Shown here: positions 55,601-64,000 of the stretch, piece by piece
Numbering within the stretch: the first letter of the stretch is position 1
How the letters are laid out: each line of letters opens with the position of its first letter
Assembly (NCBI GenBank): GCA_964017155.1
Contig: OZ024861.1
Span: 32,531,377-32,595,376 of the forward strand
From: Oasisia sp. SBJ-2009
Lineage: Eukaryota > Annelida > Polychaeta > Sabellida > Siboglinidae
DNA length: 64,000 bases
Direction: 5' to 3'
Position numbers and translations under genes: made by a program
The notes under the pieces: model-generated
What the model was told of the DNA's origin: nothing
The model's input: only the letters and a program-made list of their open reading frames with translations
Database searches by the model: none

Positions 55601-58600
55601 ATGAAACACACAATGTGGGACCCTAAAACAGCTTGTGGAGTCGGGCACATTCATCCTCACTGAGGCCCTGAAACACGCAATGTGGGATCCTAAAACACAC
55701 AATATGAGACCCTAAAACACACAATATGAGACCCCAAAACACAACAGAGAGGCGCTGCAATACACAATGAAACACACAATGTGGGACCCTAAAACAGCTT
55801 GTGCAGTCGGGCACATTCATCCTCATCGAGACCCTGAAACACATGATATGAGACCCTAAAACACAGCACTGAGACACTGGAATACACAGCAATCAGACCC
55901 AGAAACACAACACTGAGATCTTGAAACAATACTGAGACCCTGGCAATTCAACACTGAGACCCTGAAACACAACACTGATGCCCTGAAATTCACAACATGT
56001 GACCCTAAACACAAACTGACTCCACGATACTGAATCCATATTCCCAATGCTTACCCTTTGAGCTGTCAGTTTTTTTTATATAGCATATGAATATATTTAA
56101 ATTCATAATATAAAATAAATACTGGCAACAATGTTGAAGTGTTCAGACAGACATATGTAGAGGTCATGTTCTACCTATACCACAAGACACAACAGACCTT
56201 CCTGTGACTGCCATCATTTGGTACTTATCACACACACACCACACGTTACCACTACACTGGGCTGTCTGTCAACACCACAATCAAGACCCCACATTACTGA
56301 CAACTATGTGTTATTTCCCCTTTTTGTGAATCAGAAACCGCCGTTGCTCAATGTATTCTAGTAGCTGCACCATCAATACCTGGACACCGCAGACTCACAA
56401 CAGTCGACTCACCTGAGACTGGAAGCTCCGCACTGACACCATGTCATCTCCAAGTTCACTCTCGGTGTCAAATTCCTCTACTGCAAGCAAGTATACATGT
56501 ACATGTTAAAACAAGATTCCTTATTACACAACTCATAAATTACAACTCACATCAACGTTTTGACTGTTATCAGTGTCTTTCATCAGGATGAGTCGAAATG
56601 TATTAGTTATGTAGTAAGGAATCTTGTTTTAATGCAGTATTCTTTTTAACTTGGTGAACATTTTCATGAAGGTATACATGAAAAGGCAAATAAATTCTGT
56701 TATAGCACAGCAACTAGTCCTCAATACTGCTGAAAGCGTTTTAAGACACTTCACTATCTGCTGTGGTTAGTGAACATTTTTGACAACGTTCAAAACGAAA
56801 ACAAGATTAGAGCCTTGGTTCTCTCAATTGAGAGAACCCTGATTCTAGTCACTGCGTAGTCATACATATCGTAACTCCTACTTCCAATACCATTTTCTAT
56901 AACTGGGGAGAAAAATATTTAAAAATTTGAAGTAAACATTCACTTTGTAAAGTAACCTAAGATCGTTGCTACACAGAATATAGAATACAAATAACGCTAC
57001 TAATTAAAGTGACATGGTCTGTTTGTGGCTTTTTATTTTTATTGCAAAATCATGTTATAACGGTATAAATTATACCTATTATAGGCATTTATAGCGTTAA
57101 GATAATCAAAATGATTTCATATACCATTTAGGGGTTGAACATAGACGCAGTAAGGAGTGCTTAATTCTGTTTACACATCCACCACGAGGTGTTTTCGAAA
57201 CCGTTGTAGGCGTGGCTAAAAGACCAGAAGGAAATGCATGATCACGCGATGCAGTATCACGTGAACACAAGTTGACGCCATTAACGCCACACCCAGCCAG
57301 GTGCACAGCTCCCAGTTGGTAAAGGTCAAAGGGTGGGTGTCATTTGCGGCGATTTGAGTGACAGCCTATATAAACATTCGATGTTTAACATTACGAAGTC
57401 AGTTCTGTTTCGATAAAACATTTATTGGCGGTCAGGACGCTACAATAGTTATAACTTATACTGATTAACATGATTTTGAAATAAAAATAAAAAGCCACGA
57501 ACGGACCATGTCGCTTTACAATTACCAACGTCATACACAAAGTAGAGAGTGCTAGAGACCACGGACAGACACACTTACACGCAGCCTTCGGAGCGAGCAG
57601 TGCCGTGTGCGGTGCCTTGGCAGGAGGTGGCGCCACCATCTCCAGTCGTTCCCGCGTCGCCTCCTTCCATTGCTCCCCGAACATGTCTCCCATCAGCGGC
57701 CCAAACTCGTCGTAGATGCTGCGCCGGTTCTCCGCCTCATCCTTCGTCAGCGTCAGTGGCCGTCGAGCCTCCTTCCGACCCTGCGGCCTCACCACGACGG
57801 CCGGCCTCACGCCCTCCCGCGACACCCCCTCACCCCCCTTCTCCTTCCTCCCCTTCTCTCGGGTGTCGACGCCTTTATTTTTACCCATCTTCTCCGGGGT
57901 TTCGGGTGAGAGCGCCCTGTCTTTACCAGCCCCTTTCTCCTTCTTCTCGGTGTTCTTCGAAGGCAGGAACATGGAGAGGAAGGACCTTCGCTTGCCCTTC
58001 TTGTTCTCCTTCTCGTCGTCCTTCGACTTCTGTTTCTTGAGGGCCTTGTGAGCAGCTTTGCCCCGGGGTGGGGGCGTGCTACTTACGGCGGTCGTATATG
58101 GACTGTCCACGGAGAACGATTTCTCGGGGAGGGACCGGGCAGCTGATGGCCGCTCCCGACTAGAACCAACAATGTCTATAGGCTGTGTCTGTGGAGAAGT
58201 CGACTTTATCACCGTCTTTTCACTCGCCCCGCCATCGCTCGACTCCGCCTTCATCAAGACCTGGCGGCGGATATCAGCTCCCCGGGGTCTTCCCGCGACC
58301 TTAACCTTTGGCTTCATCGAGGTGGCGGGGGTGAAGAACACGTCGGGGCTCCCGTTAAGGGCGTGGGCAGTGTTCCCCTCGACCGGGGTGCTAGTGTCCG
58401 TGATGCCCCGGTCCATATCACGCTCCGACTTGCCAACGTCCTTCAACAGCGCCCGGTGGTCAAATCTGACCGGCTGGGGCGTGTCGAAGAAGAACTTACG
58501 CTTGGCGTCGACGAGTGCCTGATTGGGGGAGTAGAGAGGCGAGGAGTTGGACGAGCCGGTGGTCCTGAGTGACGTCAGAGATCTCTGGTCGCTCGTGTCA

Positions 58601-61600
58601 CTCTGCGAGTCGGACCAGCTCTTACACGAGTCCAGCCGATGTTTCTCCTGCGTCAACTTCGGCTCGCTGGTGCTGATGTGGTTGCTAAGATTCTGGAGTT
58701 TCGGGTTTGACATCTTCGACGGCGTCGCTGTAACGGAGTCTTTCGGACAGGCGCTCGGAGTGTGGAAACTGTCGTCAGACGCCGTCAACCCCGACGTACT
58801 CGAGGCCTTCCTTAGGTCAGGGGTCAACCTCGGCGTGACCCCAACAACCCCCAGTTTGCAAGCTGAGCCGTTGCTTCCGATGAGTGCATCGACGCGAGAT
58901 ATCGGATCGAGTTTTGCCAAACTACTATCCGGTGTTGCGTTATTTTTCAGCATTTCGTCCATTGAGCCATTACAGCAGCCGGCATTGGCTGCCACCATCT
59001 TGTCTAGTGAGAGACTGTCCTCAGCGTCAGGCTGTGTGCTGGGATCCAACGGAGCAGAACTTGCCGATTTTGTGTCGGTCGTTGATGATGACGACGACAT
59101 GTGTTTCCTGCGTCTTCGATCTGACGTGTTGACGAATGTTTCGTTGACAACGATAACGTGGGAGCCCTGTTCGTCGTCCGTAATGCTGACCTCAACGAGA
59201 GACGGCTCAGCAGACTGACCGGAGACACTGTCCCGTCCAAACTCGGCCAACTCCGTCTGACTGAGGTTCTCCAGCAGACTGTCTATGCGCTTGATGGCGT
59301 CGGCTTCAACAGAGCTCTTGTCACTACCCTCTCCTCTGTCACCTGTCACTGCAGGCGTCACGCGTTCACTTCCATTGACAGCAGGTGTCGCCACTGTCTC
59401 GCCCGAGGTCACCAGGAGGTCAAGCACGCTGTCGTCAGCGGGAAGGTGACCCGTGTTGGTGGCGACTAGTTGCGACAGATCGACAGAACGTTCCATAGTG
59501 TCTGGCAGGTTGTCTGTCACCATGGCGTTGATGGTCGTGTCCGTCTGTCTGTCATCAGTGAGGTTAGCATCCTGCCTGGTCTCACTCACTCCATCTGTCT
59601 TAAGCTCGGCAGACTTCAGAGTGTCCGTGTCCACTGTGGTCTGGACAGCTGCTGTATCTGCCTTAGTAATGTCTGATTCTTTTCCCTCGTCACTGGGCTC
59701 AACGTCTGCTGTATCTCCCACGTTTCCCTGACCCTTGACAGGACACACTTCTTCATCCTTTGCTGATGGTTCCACAACAGCCTCAGTCTTACGCCGGACA
59801 TGTTCTCTCTGCTCCATTCCACCTGTGGGCTCCACTGAATCCTTTACTTCTCCTGCCTTAAGCTCCGTGATACCTGCCTCAGGCTTTACATCATCTACCT
59901 CAGACTCTGTGACATCCGTAGCAGGCTTTACATCTGCTCCAGACCTTGCGACATCTGCCTCAGGTCTTGTGACATCTGCCACAGGCTTCCTCCCTGGCTC
60001 ACTGTCACACAACAGACTGTCATCAGGCATCAACTGCTGAGCGTTGAGAGTGACAATATCAGACAAGTTGCCTGTGTCAGAGAGTGGGTCGGCATTAGCT
60101 GCGGCCAACAGACTCAGGGTGTGTGTGTCTTCTACACTGGTCGTCCCAACGCTTTCATCGTCTATCTCTGTCGGCTCGTCCACTGTTTTGGTGACAAGTG
60201 GACACTCTTCTATGGGCTGGTCAACTACTACTGGACTGTCCTTTGTGGGCTGATCAACCATGGTTGGACTCGTCTCCGCACTGCCGTCAACCACCTCTGT
60301 CTTAGTAATGTCAGGGACAACTTCAGCCTTGTCAGTCACTAAAACATTCTCCGTTTCACCACACACGAGTGTACCATGATCATCTGATGTTGGTACTTCA
60401 GCGACTAGTGCATTCTTGGTTTGAGAAAAGAGCAAACTGTCGTCATCACTCAGCTGATCCACGTTACACGCCACAAGATCTGACAGATTCGTTGCTCCCA
60501 ATGTGTCTTCTAAGTTGCTGGCAACAAGAGCGTTAGTTTGCTCCAATGTCGACACTTCTGTCGATTCAGCAACAGCATCTGCTCGCTCCGATGGTGACAC
60601 TTCTGTCGAGCTTACGTTGCTCTCAACAAGAGCAGCTGTTTGCTCTAGTGGTGACACATCTTTTGAGTCTACTTTACTCTCAACAGGAGCATTTGGTGTC
60701 TCCTCTTTTTGAGGAGTTCCAGTAGTCTCCAGAATGTTGGTGACAAGAGCATCTGGCTGATTCTGTAGTTGTGACACTTTTGCAGTCTCTGTTGATACTT
60801 CAGAGACTGGTTCATGCTTGACTTGAGGACGGAGCAGACTGTCATCATCACTCAACTGCTCCATATTGCATGCAACTAAATCTGACAGATTCGTTGCTCC
60901 CAATGTGTCTTCAGAATTGCTTTCAACAAGAGCATTTGTTTGCTCCAACGACGACACTTCTGTCGATTCTAAGTTGCTCACAACAAGAGCGTCTGTTCGC
61001 TCCAATGGTGACACACTTTTTGAGTCAACACTGCTCTCAACCGGAGAATCTTGTGTCTCCTGTTTTTGTGGACCCTCTGAAGGCACCACATTGTTTGCGA
61101 CAAGAACATCCGTCTGATTCAATTGCTGCGACATATTCATTGCGTCCGAATTGATCGCGACAAGAGTATTTGTCTGGTCCAGCTCGAGTGAACCCTCTGT
61201 GACCTTCGGGTGACTCCCCCCACCCTCATCCCCACCCCCAGAGGCATTGTTCTCAACTAGCACGTCTGTCCTCTCCAACCCCGAAGATGCACTCGTCAAA
61301 TTATTTGACACGAGCACATCAGTTTGTTCCAATGCCGGAACGACGCCATCACCACGTGCATTGCTGGCAACAAGCGCATCGGTTTGTTCGAGATTTCCAG
61401 ACACGTCTTTCCCCGATACATTGTCCACAACAACTGTCTCAATCTGCGACAGTCCCTGTATCATATCCGCGTTCTCCACAAGAAGATCCGTCTCGAGCAT
61501 CTCGTCCGACAGACCCCCCTCGTTGTTGTCCACAAGGTCGTCAAGGTCGTGTCTCTCGTCGTAGTCACTGATGTCAGACGACTCCAGACACGCCTCGTCC

Positions 61601-62953
61601 AACCCGCCGTCGACCATCTCCTCCGACAGTAACCTCTCCATACATTTCTTCATCTCCCTCTCGTCCTCCTCCCCAGTGTCCTCCCCAGTCCCATCGCCCT
61701 GACAGAAGTCCTCCCCCAGCTCCGTGTTCTCCTGCTCCGCGAGTGTCACGCTCGGCTCCGTCGGCGTCGTGTCACTATCGACGAGCTCCGACACTCGTGC
61801 GCCGAGCGAAACCTTCTCCGTTTCCGACTCGTCGTCGTCGGACGTTACTATGGCAACGGGTGGGACGGCGCCGCTTAGCCTTGTGAGGACTGCTCCCTGC
61901 ACCTTCCCCGTCTGCACCTCGGGTCTCTCCCCTTCCCTGCTCCCGCTCCCGCTCCCGCTCCACGTCCCGGGTGCCCGGGCGGGGGGAACGAGACCGAGGA
62001 ACTCGTGGGCGTCGATGCGGACCGGCTCCGACACGGCGCTGAAGAACGACATCCGGTTACGCATCATCTCTATGGACGTGGGCGACGGCTTCGTGTCCAC
62101 CCCGAAGCTGTGGCTGAGGGGGTCAAGGGTGAACTTGCTCTCGGGCTTCACTTCCTGTTTCCGCATCTTCTTGCGACGAGGTGGATCCTTCAGATCTGTG
62201 CAACAGAGAGACGGGTGAAAGAGACTGCAACAGGTACATGTGTATGTGGCTAGGACCAATTACACGTGTCACTTAACAAAGGCATCGTGTTATTATTACA
62301 TTGCCTCAATAAATCATTACCATTTACTGACCTTCAACCAATCTGTTACGCAACGGATCAATTGCTGCATTTCACAGTTTGAGTACATCAGACAGATTCA
62401 GCAGTTATTTTTATTCTAGTCTGTGTTTTAGGTGAATGCGTACATGATTCCTGCCATGGTTGCCAAGTACAATTAAACAGCCTCGAAGGGAGAAAGCATA
62501 CATCACAAACATATAACTATATAATTATAAATATCTACATATGTATTTATTAAACACACTGCCAACTGGCTGATGATGAGTCATTTTTTCCAGGGAAGCA
62601 CATGAACATAGAGGTAGGTGCATCAACCTAGGAGGAGATGCAATTACAATAACCATAAATCAACATTTAATGTGTAGATAAGCATCCTCATCTCATCCTC
62701 AGTCATCCTCCCTCACGTACCGTCAGCCTCACTCTCCTTCTCCGTCTCCGACTCTGACACCCAGCTCTCACAACTCGACCCGATCGTTGCCGTGTCATCG
62801 CTGTCGGTGGTGCCACCTAGCTGCTGCTGCTGGCTGTGTCGACGTCGCATCGACCGACGCAGCTGCCGGCGGTAAGTGTCAGCCAGGTCAGCCCAGGACA
62901 TCTGACCATCGGATACTTCAGGGTCTGACCAGTGCTGCTCATCGTCCGATGAT
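46611..62953 (-). CDS. MICAL: MICAL family protein, C-terminal 1843 residues (bMERB domain)
   Basis: MICAL proteins are flavin monooxygenases that oxidise actin Met residues, and their C-terminal bMERB domain binds Rab GTPases. Only 3' exons are in the window: 62721-62953, 57579-62195, 56413-56480, 55327-55525, 53624-53720, 52914-52987, 51400-51514 and 46611-46740 (TGA). They total 5533 bp with consistent phases. The last six encode the all-helical bMERB domain: E-E-V-E-V-K-Q-R-E-V-E-K-R-G-V, then L-M-Q-M-W-F-N-I-V-H-E-K-N-L-L-V-R, then A-R-E-L-E-L-E-D-R, then L-L-E-V-V-E-Q-R-D-A-L-V, then E-E-L-R-E-M-M-L-L-K-G-Y. R-Y-E-S-E-L-M and A-R-E-L-E-L-E-D-R match MICAL1/2/3 rather than MICAL-like proteins. 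The upstream FAD, CH and LIM exons must lie right of 64000. Convergent with SMPD2. Confidence 0.9.
47430..47890. repeat. GGAATT-rich degenerate repeat (MICAL last intron)
   Basis: Many GGAATTRGAATT and GATTGGAAT words in both senses, e.g. GAATTGGAATTGGATTC. Probably a decayed interspersed repeat. Other parts of this intron (46741-48600) show no exon. Confidence 0.6.
48614..48690. repeat. 20-bp tandem repeat
   Basis: Four units of TGCTCTTTAAAATAAATGT type, intronic. Confidence 0.9.
48812..51275. mobile_element. TTAA-flanked foldback element, related to 10413-11242, with nested insertion
   Basis: Flanked by TTAA (48808-48811 and 51276-51279); ends AGGGAAAAC and GTTTTTTTTCACT-like inverted. 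Left arm 48830-49260 and right arm 50560-51270 are inverted relatives: e.g. GTATTTTGTGTAAAGCT at 50589 matches the complement near 49235, and GGCGGCTGTTGGTGG at 50767 matches the complement near 49067. The subterminal words GGTTTACCAG and AATGACGTCA are shared with the 10413 element. The AT-rich centre (49390-50300) contains another end-like word, TCTAATAGAGTTGATAAAAA, and two TATAGCGCCA words, so at least one further element is nested. No transposase. Confidence 0.75.
51524..52680. repeat. 40-bp minisatellite abutting a MICAL acceptor
   Basis: About 28 units of 40 bp (GTCCCAGTGTACTCGGATAA plus CACCACGTCATACAGGATCA), with T/G and G/A variants. The first, partial unit lies 10 bp beyond the acceptor of the MICAL exon 51400-51514. 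On the gene strand each unit contains CTGAT, a branch-point-like word. The array degrades to about 52860. Confidence 0.95.
53721..55139. other. MICAL intron without recognised features
   Basis: AT-rich intron. Short CACTGACAC repeats near 53760. No exon or element recognised. The TATAGCACAGTACCCA word near 55010 recurs near 56700 and may be a degraded repeat. Confidence 0.3.
55140..55290 (-). mobile_element. tRNA-derived SINE, minus orientation
   Basis: Plus-strand GGATTCGAACC at 55224-55234 is the inverted B box. CAGCTGAGTGAACTGGAGCA then TGTAGAGTG is the inverted SINE body. It lies 37 bp beyond the donor of the MICAL exon ending at 55327. Confidence 0.85.
55505..55860 (-). repeat. Tandem duplicates of a MICAL acceptor plus exon start
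   Basis: The exon 55327-55525 begins (gene strand) after TTTCAG with G-L-S-E-D-E-C-A-R-L-H. Near-identical acceptor plus first 35-40 bp occur again at about 55628-55668 and, more diverged, at 55800-55837, within a repeat of about 170 bp containing AAAACACACAATATGAGACC words. These decoy exon starts run into a stop (L-F then TAG) soon after. Confidence 0.85.
57579..62195 (-). other. MICAL: Giant 4617-bp MICAL exon with repeated T-D-x-L-V-x-x-N motif
   Basis: A single exon of 1538 codons, phase 1-1, encoding a largely disordered acidic linker. Order: basic start (R-R-K-K-M-R-K), a conserved-looking patch (S-F-F-S-A-V-S-E-P-V-R-I), an acidic block, then from about 61530 to 59400 about 15-20 copies of a motif close to L-E-Q-T-D-A-L-V-x-x-N, with L-S-D-L-V-A-C-N and D-D-S-L-L variants. 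The C-terminal third is Ser/Thr-rich with F-F-D-T-P-Q-P-V-R-F, a Lys-rich segment (K-K-G-K-R-R-S-F-L-S-M-F) and R-S-I-Y-D-E-F-G-P-L-M-G-D-M-F before the bMERB exons. Acceptor TTGCACAG, donor GT|GTAAGT. Function of the motif is unknown. Confidence 0.85.
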
Positions 62954-62999
62954 CTGTGATCATGTGACAGTCATGTGATGTACAATCACCTTTTCCACA

Positions 63000-64000
63000 A
63001 TTTCACATTTGTCTGATCTTTATCTATTATTCCTGTAGTATATTCTCTGTACATGTCAGTATATTTGCACAGTAAATGTAAAGAACTTATTTTCATCATT
63101 TTCTTCCTGAATTCATCCATGATCTTTCAGAATCTGTGGTTCTGTGTCTTTCTTAGATGTGATTGTCATATGAGGTGAGACATTCGTTGATGTGATTGTC
63201 ATATGAGGTGAGACATTCGTTGATGTGACTGTCATATGAGGTGAGACATTCGTTGATGTGACTGTCATATGAGGTGAGACATTCGTTGATGTGACTGTCA
63301 TATGAGGTGAGACATTTGTTGATGTGATTGTCATATGAGGTGAGACATTCGTTGATGTGACTGTCATATGAGGTGAGACATTTGTTGATGTGATTGTCAT
63401 ATGAGGTGAGACATTCGTTGATGTGATTGTCATATGAGGTGAGACATTCGTTGATGTGACTGTCATATGAGGTGAGACATTTGTTGATGTGATTGTCATA
63501 TGAGGTGAGACATTCGTTGATGTGACTGTCATATGAGGTGAGACATTTGTTGATGTGATTGTCATATGAGGTGAGACATTCGTTGATGTGATTGTCATAT
63601 GAGGTGAGACATTCGTTGATGTGATTGTCATATGAGGTGAGACATTCGTTGATGTGACTGTCATATGAGGTGAGACATTTGTTGATGTGATTGTCATATG
63701 AGGTGAGACATTCGTTGATGTGACTGTCATATGAGGTGAGACATTCGTTGATGTGATTGTCATATGAGGTGAGACATTCGTTGATGTGATTGTCATATGA
63801 GGTGAGACATTTGTTGATGTGATTGTCATATGAGGTGAGACATTCGTTGATGTGATTGTCATATGAGGTGAGACATTCGTTGATGTGATTGTCATATGAG
63901 GTGAGACATTCGTTGATGTGATTGTCATATGAGGTGAGACATTCGTTGATGTGATTGTCATATGAGGTGAGATATTCGTTGATGTGATTGTCATATGAGG
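63000..64000. repeat. 33-bp minisatellite, about 25 units, reaching the window edge
   Basis: From about 63155, unit GATGTGATTGTCATATGAGG plus TGAGACATTCGTT, continuing past 64000. Variants are limited to two sites (T/C in the GATT/GACT word and C/T in ATTCG/ATTTG). On the gene strand one frame is open throughout (M-T-I-T-S-T-N-V-S-P-H). It ends about 200 bp before (5' of) the MICAL exon acceptor at 62953 in gene orientation, so it is probably intronic. Confidence 0.95.

Noticed and set aside
57391..57578. C-terminal extension of the giant ORF beyond 57579
   Set aside because: A GT|GTAAGT donor at 57578 joins in phase to the exon at 56480, which leads on to the bMERB domain.
57549..62253. Many plus-strand ORFs opposite the giant MICAL exon
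   Set aside because: Shadows of a 4.6-kb coding exon; their Ser/Val/Cys-rich composition follows from the complementary strand.
62196..62259. N-terminal extension of the giant MICAL ORF (from the first in-frame start at 62259)
   Set aside because: The residues before 62195 are intronic: a good acceptor at 62196-62197 joins in phase to exon 62721-62953.

Overview
The window is nuclear DNA of an animal, most likely a marine invertebrate. A mollusc or another lophotrochozoan would fit, but nothing here fixes the phylum. Genes have GT-AG introns, coding density is low, microsatellites are very abundant, and tRNA-derived SINEs, several non-LTR retrotransposon remnants, a tyrosine-recombinase retrotransposon and TTAA-flanked DNA elements are present. 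There is no operon or prokaryotic signal.

Left part (1-25.8 kb): two tandem, same-strand copies of a neutral sphingomyelinase gene (SMPD2 family). Copy A (exons 402-2580) is cut by the left edge of the window. Copy B (exons 16043-24700) is complete, with 8 exons whose lengths sum to 457 codons plus a stop. Exons 5-8, their introns, a SINE and about 1 kb of 3' flank are shared at a nearly constant offset of about 21.9 kb, so this is a segmental duplication. Copy B has an internal in-frame 150-bp duplication that doubles the C-terminal membrane hairpin. Between the copies lies a decayed Ngaro-like retrotransposon (SGNH hydrolase, gag, RT-RNase H, tyrosine recombinase), itself split by an 830-bp TTAA-flanked inverted-repeat element.

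Middle (25.8-46 kb): remnants of LINEs and inverted-repeat DNA, and a plus-strand gene built from symmetrical phase 1-1 exons encoding EGF-like, chitin-binding type 2 and PAN/apple domains (30760-39464). One EGF exon carries a stop codon, and one intron appears to use a GC donor. A small, well-formed RNA polymerase II promoter (CCAAT array, TATA box, histone-type cap motif) sits inside this gene. Farther right are a long satellite-like array carrying CTCF-like motifs (42.2-43.2 kb) and two unidentified small ORFs.

Right part (46.6-64 kb): the 3' two thirds of a minus-strand MICAL gene, ending in a multi-exon bMERB (Rab-binding) domain and containing one giant 4617-bp exon with many copies of a short motif resembling T-D-x-L-V-x-x-N. 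Its 5' exons, which should encode the monooxygenase, CH and LIM domains, lie beyond the right edge. SMPD2 (+) followed by convergent MICAL (-) is the same neighbour pair and orientation as human SMPD2/MICAL1, which suggests old conserved linkage.

A recurring theme is tandem repeats touching splice junctions: a 17-bp repeat of the SMPD2 exon 5 donor, a 40-bp repeat running into a MICAL acceptor, and repeated copies of another MICAL acceptor plus exon start. No computation or database search was run. All exon boundaries were read by eye and checked for reading-frame phase.
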